A stretch of DNA of 34,649 nucleotides from Bog-756 sp036553725 (GCA_036553725.1 DATBOO010000097.1:1-34649); one strand, 5' to 3'; counted from the first letter of the stretch, positions 14,020-21,535 are shown. Made by a program: numbers and translations. Notes: generated by a model from the letters alone, not told the origin.

Positions 14020-15492
14020 ATGGGTAGCCAGGCCATCACCAGGGACGAAACGCAGCTGCTGATCGGGGGCAAGTGGACCGAGGCCGGAGGCGGCACCTAC
14101 GACATCGTCAACCCGGCCACCGAGCAGGTGGTGGGCCAGGCCCCGGACGCATCGGTGGAGGACGCCAGCGACGCCGCCGCCGCCGCCCGGGAGGCCTTCC
14201 CGGCCTGGGCGGCCACCCCGGTGGAGGAGCGCCTGGGCCTCCTGAAGGCGGCGGCGGCCGCCCTCCGGTCCAGGAACGACGACCTGGTCCCGCTGGTGAT
14301 CGCCGAAACCGGGGCCACCGCCTCGGTGGGCTCGCGGATGCAGGTCCCGATCAGCGCCGACCGCTTCGACCGCTACTCGCGGGACATCCGCCACGTGCAG
14401 GAGTCGATGCTCCCCCCGGTGGCCACCGCCGCCACCCCGCTGGCCCCCGGCGGTCTGATCAGCGCCCTCGCCTACCGCCAACCGGTGGGGGTGGTGGCGG
14501 CCATCGCCAGCTACAACTTCCCGCTGACCAACATGGCCGGGAAGGTCGCCCCCGCCCTGGCCATGGGCAACACGGTGGTCATCAAGCCCGCCCCCCAGGA
14601 CCCGCTGGCCGTGATCGAGCTGGCCCGGGTGCTCCAGGAGGTCGGGTTCCCCCCCGGCGTCGTCAACCTGGTCAGCGCGCAGGGCCCCGACCCAGCCTCC
14701 GCCTTGACCTCCTCGCCCGACGTCGACATGGTGTCGTTCACCGGGTCCACCGCCGTCGGCCAGCGCATCGCCGCGGCCGGGGCCCCCACCATGAAGCGGC
14801 TGTTGATGGAGCTCGGCGGCAAGGGCGCGGCGGTGGTGTTCGACGATGCCGACATCAAGGGGGCGATCACCGCCATCGGGTCCACCTGGGCCTTCCACTC
14901 CGGTCAGATCTGCACGGCGCCGACCCGGGCCGTCGTCCACCGGAGCATCTTCGACCAGGTCGTCGAGAGCCTGGCCAAGTTCGCCGGCGTGCTGAAGGTG
15001 GGCGACCCGACCGAACCGGACACCGTGGTCGGCCCCCTGATCTCGGGGCAGCACCAGCAGCGGGTGCTCGACTACATCGAGACCGGGCGCCGACAGGGCG
15101 AGGTGGTCGCCGGGGGCAACCGTCCCGCCCACATGGACACCGGCTACTACGTCGAGCCCACCCTGATCACCGGGTCGAACGAGATGACGGTGGCCCGCGA
15201 GGAGATCTTCGGACCGGTGGTGGTGGCCATCCCCTTCGACGACGAGGAGGAGGGCATCGCCATCGCCAACGATTCCGACTTCGGCCTGTACGACTACGTC
15301 TTCTCCGGCGACACGGCCCGGGCCTTCCGGGTGGCCAAGCTGCTCCGGGCCGGCCATGTGGGCATCAACACGGCCCAGCGCAACATGGATGCGCCCTTCG
15401 GCGGCTTCAAGATGAGCGGCCTCGGCCGCGACGGCGGCGACTACGGGCTCGAGGCCTACTCGGAGATGCAGTCGATCATCTGGGCCGGCTGA
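14020..15492 (+). CDS. NAD(P)-dependent aldehyde dehydrogenase
   Basis: A 490-aa aldehyde dehydrogenase of normal length with all key residues. SYNFPLTN contains the oxyanion Asn, FTGSTAVGQRI the cofactor turn, MELGGKGAAVVF the general base Glu264, and HSGQICTAP the catalytic Cys298. EEIFGPVVVAIPF and the C-terminal PFGGFKMSGLGRDGG are also conserved. It should oxidise an aldehyde to the acid, substrate unknown. Start supported by AAAGGGGA (14006-14013) before ATG. It follows the deacylase-like gene on the same strand, so an amide hydrolysis/aldehyde oxidation sequence is possible. The six-copy 11-bp repeat in the gap could affect its separate expression. Confidence 0.93.
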   Translation: MGSQAITRDETQLLIGGKWTEAGGGTYDIVNPATEQVVGQAPDASVEDASDAAAAAREAFPAWAATPVEERLGLLKAAAAALRSRNDDLVPLVIAETGATASVGSRMQVPISADRFDRYSRDIRHVQESMLPPVATAATPLAPGGLISALAYRQPVGVVAAIASYNFPLTNMAGKVAPALAMGNTVVIKPAPQDPLAVIELARVLQEVGFPPGVVNLVSAQGPDPASALTSSPDVDMVSFTGSTAVGQRIAAAGAPTMKRLLMELGGKGAAVVFDDADIKGAITAIGSTWAFHSGQICTAPTRAVVHRSIFDQVVESLAKFAGVLKVGDPTEPDTVVGPLISGQHQQRVLDYIETGRRQGEVVAGGNRPAHMDTGYYVEPTLITGSNEMTVAREEIFGPVVVAIPFDDEEEGIAIANDSDFGLYDYVFSGDTARAFRVAKLLRAGHVGINTAQRNMDAPFGGFKMSGLGRDGGDYGLEAYSEMQSIIWAG

Positions 15493-15500
15493 GGGCCACG

Positions 15501-15529
15501 GGCTGATCCCGGTCGACCCGCGGTCAGCC
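15501..15529 (+). terminator. possible hairpin after the aldehyde dehydrogenase gene
   Basis: GGCTGA (15501-15506) can pair with TCAGCC (15524-15529), with the 8-bp palindrome GGTCGACC (15511-15518) inside. It lies 8 nt after the aldehyde dehydrogenase stop. No T-run follows, so this is a weak terminator call. Confidence 0.25.
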
Positions 15530-15577
15530 GGCTCCGGCCTGAGCCGACCGGTGGGTCGGTCGGTCGGCGGCGGATCC

Positions 15578-15590
15578 TATCGGTCCGATA
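15578..15590. promoter_or_regulatory. palindromic operator upstream of the PF04199 gene
   Basis: TATCGG-T-CCGATA is a perfect 6+1+6 inverted repeat. A -10-like GATACT (15586-15591) overlaps its right arm. The core CGGTCCG resembles the CGGACCG core of operator copy 1, but the outer bases differ, so it may be read by a different TetR-type regulator such as one of the two encoded nearby. Confidence 0.5.
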
Positions 15591-15610
15591 CTGGGGAAAC
15601 CGTTGCCCGA

Positions 15611-16627
15611 TTGGAGTACAACGGGTCGGTGCCCGCCCCGGTCCCGCCCTCGATCCCCGCCTCGTTCACCGAGATTGCTGCTCGGGTCTCCAATTGGGGC
15701 CGATGGGGCCCGGACGACCAGATCGGCACCCTCAACCTGGTCGACGCCGGGACCCGTCTGCGGGGGGCGGCCTCGATCCGCGACGGGGAGGCCTTCGCCC
15801 TGGGCCTGCCCCTCTCGTCCGACCAGGGGATCCAGATGGGATTCGTCAAGGGCCGGGAGAACCCGGTCCGCACCATGATCAGCGTCAACGAGCCCCTCAG
15901 CCCGGATCCGGAGTGGATCGCCACCTCCGAGGACGCGGTGACCCTCGCCATGCAGTGCGCCACCCACTGGGACGGACTGGCCCATGCGTCCTATGGGGCC
16001 GGCCCGGCGGGCGGGAGGCTCTACAACGACTTCCCCGCCTCGTCGATCACCGACGCCGGTGCGGGCAAACTCGGGATCCACCTGATCACCTCGCTGGTGA
16101 CGCGGGGGGTGCTCCTCGACGTGCCCCGGGCCAAGGGCCTGGAGATCCTGGAGGCCGGCTACCCGATCACGCCGGCGGACCTGGACGCGGCGTGCGCCCT
16201 GGCGGGTGTGGCCGTCGAAGCCGGCGATGTGGTGCTGGTCCGCACCGGTCAGACCGCCCACCTGGCCCTGCCCGGCCGGCCCGGGCTCGGCGGGGCGGCG
16301 GCGCTACGGGACCTGGTCGCCTACACCTGGCCGGCCCCGGGCCTGACCATGGCGACGGCCGTCTGGTTCCATGACCGCGACGTGGCCGCGGTGGCGACCG
16401 ACACCATGGTGCTCGAGGTCTACCCGTGCGAGGACGACGACCTGTACCTCCCCGTGCACCTCCTCCACCTCGTCGAGATGGGAATGACCCAGGGCCAGAA
16501 CTGGTTCCTCGACGAGCTGGCCGATGCGTGCGCGGCCGACGGGCGCTACGAGTTCCTGCTGGACGCCACCCCGCTGCCGTTCACCAATGCCCTCGGCTCG
16601 CCGGTAAACCCCGTGGCCGTGCGCTGA
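15611..16627 (+). CDS. cyclase family protein (PF04199, kynurenine-formamidase-like hydrolase)
   Basis: About 338 aa. FTEIAARVSNWGRWGPDDQIGTLN opens the family; WGPDDQIGTLN is the characteristic part. CATHWDGLAHASYGAG carries the metal-binding His/Asp motif (HxDGLxH type), DAGAGKLGIHLITSLVTRGVLLD the conserved core, of which TRGVLLD is diagnostic, and VLVRTGQ and MTQGQNWFLDELA follow. Relatives hydrolyse N-formylkynurenine, isatin or cyclic intermediates using Mn/Zn. Start is uncertain: TTG 15611 is chosen so that the palindrome at 15578-15590 stays in the promoter; GTG 15629 also possible, and GTG 15551 would place the palindrome within the coding region. It is the last gene before the two TetR regulators and probably belongs to the same catabolic block. 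Confidence 0.83.
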   Translation: MEYNGSVPAPVPPSIPASFTEIAARVSNWGRWGPDDQIGTLNLVDAGTRLRGAASIRDGEAFALGLPLSSDQGIQMGFVKGRENPVRTMISVNEPLSPDPEWIATSEDAVTLAMQCATHWDGLAHASYGAGPAGGRLYNDFPASSITDAGAGKLGIHLITSLVTRGVLLDVPRAKGLEILEAGYPITPADLDAACALAGVAVEAGDVVLVRTGQTAHLALPGRPGLGGAAALRDLVAYTWPAPGLTMATAVWFHDRDVAAVATDTMVLEVYPCEDDDLYLPVHLLHLVEMGMTQGQNWFLDELADACAADGRYEFLLDATPLPFTNALGSPVNPVAVR

Positions 16628-16673
16628 CGGTCACCGGGCGGGCTCGGAGGCTTCGCCGGAATGCACCCTTGGA

Positions 16674-17465
16674 CTACCCCGGACCCGACCGTCCCCCGGC
16701 CTTGGCCGAAGCCGCCTTGACCTCGGCGGTCCGGACGGCTGCCGCTCCCCCGCCGATCACCGGTCCGGTGCGGGGCGGCGGCGGCTCCGATCCCGCCACC
16801 GCCGCCCCGGCAGGAGCCGCCCGACCGGTGACCGACCAGTGCAGCAGCCGGGCCTGGCTGTCCACCAGCGATGCGGTTCGGATGCCCCAGAACTCGAAGC
16901 CGTAGCGGTGCCCGGCCACCTGGGCCAGCATGGCGATGAGGGTGCCGGCCGCGGCCATCGGGTCCGAGCCCGCCGGTGACCCGGAGGGGTCGGCGTTGGT
17001 GGCGATGACCCGGGCCAGGGTGACGGTGACGGCGTTGAGGGCCCGCACCCGCAGCCCCTGGAAGCGCAGGTCCCCCTCCACCGTGGTCAGCTCGACCACC
17101 CGGAAGACGGCCCGGTTGCGCTCCCAGTACTCCATGAAGCCCTCGACCACGGCCACGGCCGTGGCCCAGCTGGCATCCTCGGTCCAGTCGCCGTCCACCA
17201 GGCCGGCCAGGACCCCGGCCCCCTCCACCAACTCCTCCGCCAGCACGGTGATGGCCGCTTCCACATTCTCGAAGTACTGGTAGAAGGTCGCCGGCGACGT
17301 GCCCGCCTGCCGGGCGATGTCGATCACCTTGATCGACCGCCAGGGAGTGGCCACCAGCAGCTCGACGGTGCACTCCAGCAGGCGCTGCCGGGTGGCCCGG
17401 CCTCGGCGGCCGGGGACCCGCCCATCGGTGGTGGCGATCAGCTCGGGATCGTCGGCGACGGCCAT
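16674..17465 (-). CDS. TetR family regulator, candidate owner of the shared operator
   Basis: A 263-aa TetR regulator. The N-terminal helix-turn-helix spans about residues 22-70: RGRATRQRLLECTVELL, then IDIARQAGTSPATFYQYF with the recognition helix. The C-terminal ligand domain includes a WERNRAVFRVVELTTVEG segment, of which ERNRAVFRVVE is typical of the family. The last 40 residues are Pro/Gly/Ala-rich and probably disordered. Operator copy 3 (17498-17510) lies 32 bp before its start, and a TACCAT box at 17479-17474 (-) sits 8 nt from the ATG, which suggests a leaderless, self-repressed gene. It converges on the PF04199 gene and diverges from a second TetR gene. Ligand unknown; an acyl-CoA or pathway intermediate is plausible. 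Confidence 0.88.
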   Translation of the reverse strand: MAVADDPELIATTDGRVPGRRGRATRQRLLECTVELLVATPWRSIKVIDIARQAGTSPATFYQYFENVEAAITVLAEELVEGAGVLAGLVDGDWTEDASWATAVAVVEGFMEYWERNRAVFRVVELTTVEGDLRFQGLRVRALNAVTVTLARVIATNADPSGSPAGSDPMAAAGTLIAMLAQVAGHRYGFEFWGIRTASLVDSQARLLHWSVTGRAAPAGAAVAGSEPPPPRTGPVIGGGAAAVRTAEVKAASAKAGGRSGPG

Positions 17466-17473
17466 GGCCGACC

Positions 17474-17510
17474 ATGGTACCGACGGCCGGGACGAAATGA
17501 CGGGGCGTCA
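17474..17510 (-). promoter_or_regulatory. TetR promoter with operator copy 3
   Basis: TGACG-GGG-CGTCA at 17498-17510 is an inverted repeat with the same 13-bp length and outer arms as copies 1 and 2. On the minus strand it is followed by the TACCAT box (17479-17474), 8 nt before ATG 17465, so the operator covers the -35 region. The site also lies between two divergent TetR genes, so the other regulator cannot be excluded as its owner. Confidence 0.55.
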
Positions 17511-17597
17511 GAATCCTGCGCCCTTCCCCTGCCACCTCCCCGGATGCCGTCCGTCCGCCGGCCGCGCCCCGATTCCGGCGACGAAATCCCAGGCGAG

Positions 17598-17603
17598 TAG
17601 GGT
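17598..17603 (+). promoter_or_regulatory. -10 box of a leaderless promoter for the KstR-like gene
   Basis: TAGGGT is followed after 8 nt by ATG 17612. No ribosome binding site is visible in front of this start. Transcription would start at or within two bases of the initiation codon. Confidence 0.4.
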
Positions 17604-17611
17604 AACCGCTC

Positions 17612-18295
17612 ATGGCGAACCGTCCGGTGCCACGCACCTTGACGCGAGCCCAGCAAGCCCGTCGTCAGCGTGTCGTGGACGCCGCCATGGCGCTCGGGCT
17701 CGAGGGCGGGTACGAGGCGGTGCAGATGCGGGACGTCGCCGCCCGTGCCGATGTGGCCATGGGCACCGTCTACCGGTACTTCACCAGCAAGGACCACCTG
17801 TTGGCCGCCGCCCTCGTCCACTGGGTGGAGTTGCTCGACACCCGGCTGGCCCAGCTCCCGGCCCAGGGCGGCACCGCCGCCGAGCGGGTGATCGACGCCC
17901 TCGACCGGGCCCTCCGGTCCATGGGCCGCCAACCCAAGCTGGTCGGCGCCGTCTTCACCGCCCTCGCCTCCCCGGACCCCGCGGCCATCGAGTGCCAACA
18001 GCAGGTGTCGATCCTGATGGAGGGGATCATCACCCGGGCCATCGGTGACCCCCACCCGTCCGACCTCGGCGACCGGGCCCGCATCCTCGGCCACGTCTGG
18101 TACTCGGCCCTGGTGGGGTGGGTGAACGGGTGGAGCAACATGGGCCGCGTCCATGACGAGCTGGTGGTGGCCATCGGCCTGCTGCTTCCCACCGGGGTCC
18201 CCACCGGAGCCGGCTCCGGGCCAGGCGACGAGGGTCATTCCGGGATCCAGACCGAGGCCCTGTCGGCCCCGGGCACCCCGATGGGCATGGCCTAG
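17612..18295 (+). CDS. TetR family regulator, KstR-like
   Basis: A 227-aa TetR regulator. The DNA-binding region, GGYEAVQMRDVAARADV followed by MGTVYRYFTSKDHLLAAAL, is very close to my memory of KstR, the repressor of sterol catabolism in mycobacteria and rhodococci. The C-terminal domain also follows the KstR pattern: LDRALRSMGRQPKLVGAVF, SILMEGIITRAIGD and a late LGHVWYSALVGWVNG segment. A Gly/Pro/Ala-rich tail of about 30 residues is extra. It probably binds an acyl-CoA or sterol-CoA thioester, but ligand and targets are inference. I found no classical KstR box (AACNNGTT-type) by eye in this window, so its DNA target may differ. It is followed after 29 nt by an ABC exporter gene. Confidence 0.87.
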   Translation: MANRPVPRTLTRAQQARRQRVVDAAMALGLEGGYEAVQMRDVAARADVAMGTVYRYFTSKDHLLAAALVHWVELLDTRLAQLPAQGGTAAERVIDALDRALRSMGRQPKLVGAVFTALASPDPAAIECQQQVSILMEGIITRAIGDPHPSDLGDRARILGHVWYSALVGWVNGWSNMGRVHDELVVAIGLLLPTGVPTGAGSGPGDEGHSGIQTEALSAPGTPMGMA

Positions 18296-18313
18296 GCGCG
18301 CCGCCGACCGGGG

Positions 18314-18319
18314 TACCGT
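18314..18319 (+). promoter_or_regulatory. -10 box of a leaderless promoter for the ABC exporter
   Basis: TACCGT is followed after 5 nt by ATG 18325. No Shine-Dalgarno sequence is present. The ABC operon may therefore have its own leaderless transcript apart from the KstR-like gene. Confidence 0.45.
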
Positions 18320-18324
18320 CTGAC

Positions 18325-19317
18325 ATGCCCGCGGCCATCGAGGTGCGACAACTGTCCAAGGACTTCGGGAGCGTGCGGGCCGTCGACGACCTGAGCTTCG
18401 AGGCCGTGTCCGGCCGGGTGACCGGGTTCCTCGGGCCGAACGGCTCGGGCAAGACGACGACGCTGCGGATCCTGCTCGGACTGGTCTCCTCCAGCGCAGG
18501 CACCGCCACGTTCGGCGGCCGGCGCTACACCGAGCTCGACCACCCGGCCCGCCACGTGGGCGCCGTGCTCGAGGCGGTCAGCTTCCACCCGTCCCGGAGG
18601 GCGGAGGACCACCTGAAGTCGGTGGCCATCGGGGCGGGGATCCCGATCGGCAGGGTGGACGAGACGCTCGATCTGGTCGGCCTGGGCGACGTGGCCCGGC
18701 GTCGGGTCGGGAAGTTCTCGATGGGCATGCGCCAGCGCCTGCAGCTGGCCACCTCCCTGCTGGGCGACCCCGAGATCCTCATCCTCGACGAGCCCTCCAA
18801 CGGGCTCGACCCCCAGGGCATCCAGTGGCTGCGCACCTTCATCCGCCATCAGGCCTCGCTCGGCCACGCCGTGCTCGTCTCCTCCCACCTGCTCTCGGAG
18901 ATGGAGGAGACGGTCGACGACGTGGTCATCGTGTCCCACGGCAGGCTGGTGCTCCAGACCACGCTGGCCGAGCTGGCCGGCCAGGCCGGCACCCGAACCG
19001 GGCTGCGCATCAGGTCACCGGAGCTCCCCCGCCTCATGGCCCTGCTGCAGGCCATCCCGGTGGCCTACCGCCAGATGGCCCAGGACATAGTGGTCATCGA
19101 CGGAGCCAGCCCCGAGTGGTTCGGGCCGTTCGCCGCCCAGCACCAGATCGTGCTCTACGAGCTGGTCCACGAACGCGGGAGCCTGGAAGAGGTCTTCCTC
19201 AGCCTGACCCACGGCTTCGACACCGCTGACCCGCGGGGAGCGGGCGGGCAACCGGCCCCGGCCGGGTATGCACCGGCCGGGCCCGGCCCGGCCCAGATGC
19301 CGGGAGGTGGGGCGTGA
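18325..19317 (+). CDS. ABC transporter ATP-binding protein
   Basis: A 330-aa ATPase of the ABC-2 exporter type. Walker A GPNGSGKTTT (about residue 38), Q-loop region GLVSS, signature FSMGMRQRLQL, Walker B ILILDEPSNGLDP and the H-loop VLVSSHLLSEMEE are all intact. The C-terminal 90 residues form the accessory domain usual in drug/antibiotic exporters (DrrA/CcmA-like), ending in a Gly/Pro/Ala-rich tail. It powers export through the permease encoded next; the two genes overlap by 4 nt (GTGA), so they are translationally coupled. Substrate unknown; the neighbouring lyase and MFS exporter suggest lipid or toxic-intermediate handling, but this is only contextual. Confidence 0.94.
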   Translation: MPAAIEVRQLSKDFGSVRAVDDLSFEAVSGRVTGFLGPNGSGKTTTLRILLGLVSSSAGTATFGGRRYTELDHPARHVGAVLEAVSFHPSRRAEDHLKSVAIGAGIPIGRVDETLDLVGLGDVARRRVGKFSMGMRQRLQLATSLLGDPEILILDEPSNGLDPQGIQWLRTFIRHQASLGHAVLVSSHLLSEMEETVDDVVIVSHGRLVLQTTLAELAGQAGTRTGLRIRSPELPRLMALLQAIPVAYRQMAQDIVVIDGASPEWFGPFAAQHQIVLYELVHERGSLEEVFLSLTHGFDTADPRGAGGQPAPAGYAPAGPGPAQMPGGGA

Positions 19318-20126
19318 TCGCCATCATCCGTTCGGAGTGGTTGAAGATGCGCACGACGGCGGTGCCGTGGGTCATGACCGGAATCGCGCTCGTCATCAAC
19401 GGGCTGCTCATCCTGGTGTACTTCGTGAATCACGGCAGTGGTGGCGGTGGCGGTGGTGGTGGCGGCGGCGGGGGTCCGGACGTGAGCACCTTCGGCGTCC
19501 CCGACTACCCGCATACCACCCGACAGCTCAGGAACCTGCTGGGGTCGGGCTTCACCGGCTACCTCCTGGCCCTGCTGGTCGGTGTGCTCTGCATCACCAC
19601 CGAGTTCCGGCACAAGACGGTGACCACGACGCTTCTGGTCACGCCCCGCCGGGGCCAATTCGTGGTCGGAAAGCTGATCACCTCGGCCCTCCTCGGGGCG
19701 GCGTTGGCCGTGATCATGTTGGTGGCCACCCTGGTCGGTGGTGGCCTGACCCTGGCCGCCCAGGGCGGTTCGTTCGCCGACCTGCTCCGGCAGGTGCCGG
19801 CGGTGGCTCCGGGCATGGTCCTGGTGTTCGCCCTCTTCGCCATCCTCGGCGTCGGTGTCGGCTCCCTGCTCACCAACCAGGTGGCGGCCATCATCGTCGT
19901 CCTGGGGTGGTTCATCATCGTCGAGAGCATCCTGGTCGGTCTGGTCAACGGCGCGGAGAAGTGGGTGCCGACCGGCGCGGCTATCGCCGCCTCCAACCTG
20001 ACCCGGGGCATGGGCTCCCGCTTCGGGTTGTTCAACTGGTGGGAAGGTGGCCTCTTGATACTGGGCTACGGGTTGTTCTTCGCCGTCGTCGGCTCGCTCG
20101 TCCTGACCCGGCGCGACATCACCTGA
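19314..20126 (+). CDS. ABC-2 type transporter permease
   Basis: A 270-aa membrane protein with about six helices. The first, VMTGIALVINGLLILVYFV, is followed by an extracytoplasmic loop with a run of 12 glycines (encoded by the GGN stretch around 19440-19475), then LLALLVGVLCITTEFRHKTV with the conserved ABC-2 TTEFRH motif. Helices around AALAVIMLVATLVGG, GMVLVFALFAILGVGVGSL and AAIIVVLGWFIIVESIL follow, and a last one near the C-terminus before LTRRDIT. It forms the pore for the ATPase encoded upstream. GTG 19314 overlaps the ATPase stop. Gly-run length may vary between strains because of the repetitive coding sequence. Confidence 0.9.
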   Translation: MIAIIRSEWLKMRTTAVPWVMTGIALVINGLLILVYFVNHGSGGGGGGGGGGGGPDVSTFGVPDYPHTTRQLRNLLGSGFTGYLLALLVGVLCITTEFRHKTVTTTLLVTPRRGQFVVGKLITSALLGAALAVIMLVATLVGGGLTLAAQGGSFADLLRQVPAVAPGMVLVFALFAILGVGVGSLLTNQVAAIIVVLGWFIIVESILVGLVNGAEKWVPTGAAIAASNLTRGMGSRFGLFNWWEGGLLILGYGLFFAVVGSLVLTRRDIT

Positions 20127-20142
20127 GCCCGCCGGGGACCCG

Positions 20143-20148
20143 TAGGCT
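20143..20148 (+). promoter_or_regulatory. possible -10 box of a leaderless promoter for the PLP lyase
   Basis: TAGGCT lies 8 nt before ATG 20157 in the 30-bp gap after the permease gene. No ribosome binding site is visible. Read-through from the ABC genes is equally possible. Confidence 0.35.
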
Positions 20149-20156
20149 TCCCCCCG

Positions 20157-21467
20157 ATGCCCGACCGCCCCGGCCCGCGCCCTCCCGACCGCCGGCTGCC
20201 GGCCCACGGGCTCGACGCCGAGCAGGTGCTGGCGCGCATGGGCGAGCTCCGGGCGAACGACCGCGACTGGCGCGGCGGCCGGGTCTTCTCCCTCGTCTAC
20301 TCCGCCGGCGACGCCGTCCACGACCTCCTGGCCCGTGCCGCCACCCTCTACTCGGCGGAGAACGCACTCAACACGGCCGTCTTCCCCAGTCTGGCCCGCA
20401 TGCAACAGGACATCGTCTCCATCACCGCCGGGCTGCTCGGGGCCGACCGCCTGGCGGCCGGCGAGCGGCAGGGGGTGCGGGGCTACCTCACCTCGGGCGG
20501 CACCGAGTCCCTCCTGCAGGCCACCAAGACGGCGCGGGACTGGGGACGCTCGGTTCGGGCCATCAGCCGTCCCAACATGGTGATGGCCACCAGTGCTCAC
20601 GCCGCCTTCGAAAAGGCGGCCCACTACTTCGACGTGGAGTCACGCCGCCTCCCGGTGCGGTCAGACTTCTCCGCCGATCCGGACGCCATGGCCGACGCCG
20701 TCGACGCTGACACGGTGATGGTGGTCGCCTCCGCCCCCTCCTACCCGCAGGGCGTCATCGACCCGGTGCCCGAGATCGCCCGCATGGCATCCGACCGGGG
20801 CGTCCTCTGCCACGTCGATGCGTGCCTGGGAGGGTTCATCCTCCCGTTTCTGAGCCGCCTCGGGCACCTCGACCGCCCCTGGGACCTCGGCGTCCCCGGG
20901 GTGACGTCGATCTCGGCCGACCTCCACAAGTACGGCTACGCCTCCAAGGGTGTCTCGGTGGTGCTCTACCGCAACCGGCAGCTGGCCGCGCTCCAGCCCT
21001 TCATCACCACCAACTGGCTGGGCGGGCTGTACGGGTCGCCGGCCATGGCGGGCACCCGTCCGGCCGGTCCGATCGCTGCCGGCTGGGCGGTGCTCCACTA
21101 CCTGGGGACCGACGGCTACCTGCGCCTGGCCGAGGACGCGCACCTGGCCGCCACGGCGCTCAAGTCGACGATCGAGGCGACCCCCGGCCTGGCCCTTCGG
21201 GGCAGGCCCGACGCCACCGTGTTCGCATTCGGGGGGGATCCAGAAGACGGGCGGATCGACTCGTTCGCCCTGGGCGACGGCCTCGCCGAGCGGGGAGGCT
21301 GGTTCTTCGACCGGCAGGCCCCGCCAGAGAGCCTGCACGCCACCGTGCACGCCGGGCACCGGTCCGTGGTCGACCAGCTGTGTTCCGATCTCACCTCCGT
21401 CGCCGGCGGGCTGGCGGTGTCCCGGGATCGCTCGGATGACCGCAGCACCACCTACGGCACCGCCTAG
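20157..21467 (+). CDS. PLP-dependent lyase, sphingosine-1-phosphate-lyase-like
   Basis: A 436-aa fold-type I PLP enzyme. GRVFSLVYSAG, NTAVFPSLARMQQDIVSIT and YLTSGGTESLLQATKTARDW give the substrate-entry and phosphate-binding parts, CHVDACLGGFILPFL the Asp that pairs with the PLP ring nitrogen, and SADLHKYGYASKGVSVVLY the Schiff-base Lys258. Order and spacing match eukaryotic and bacterial sphingosine-1-phosphate lyases more than glutamate decarboxylases. The membrane anchor of eukaryotic lyases is absent. The expected reaction is retro-aldol cleavage of a phosphorylated long-chain amino alcohol to an aldehyde and phosphoethanolamine; a related amino-acid decarboxylase role remains possible. 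It follows an ABC exporter by 30 nt, which could handle lipid ligands. Confidence 0.83.
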   Translation: MPDRPGPRPPDRRLPAHGLDAEQVLARMGELRANDRDWRGGRVFSLVYSAGDAVHDLLARAATLYSAENALNTAVFPSLARMQQDIVSITAGLLGADRLAAGERQGVRGYLTSGGTESLLQATKTARDWGRSVRAISRPNMVMATSAHAAFEKAAHYFDVESRRLPVRSDFSADPDAMADAVDADTVMVVASAPSYPQGVIDPVPEIARMASDRGVLCHVDACLGGFILPFLSRLGHLDRPWDLGVPGVTSISADLHKYGYASKGVSVVLYRNRQLAALQPFITTNWLGGLYGSPAMAGTRPAGPIAAGWAVLHYLGTDGYLRLAEDAHLAATALKSTIEATPGLALRGRPDATVFAFGGDPEDGRIDSFALGDGLAERGGWFFDRQAPPESLHATVHAGHRSVVDQLCSDLTSVAGGLAVSRDRSDDRSTTYGTA

Positions 21468-21505
21468 TGGACGGAGGTCGGTCACCTGGCCCGACCGCCG
21501 GTCCG

Positions 21506-21535
21506 TTGCCTGGCCGGCAGCCCGTCGTCTATACA
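21506..21535 (+). promoter_or_regulatory. putative promoter of the MFS exporter
   Basis: TTGCCT (21506-21511) and TATACA (21530-21535) are separated by 18 bp and resemble a -35/-10 pair. The transcription start would be near 21542, giving an unusually long leader of about 195 nt before ATG 21737. Confidence 0.4.

Noticed and set aside
16625..16633. TGACGGTCA as a further TetR operator copy
   Set aside because: It is a 9-bp palindrome with different spacing and lies at the 3' end of the PF04199 gene, not at a promoter.
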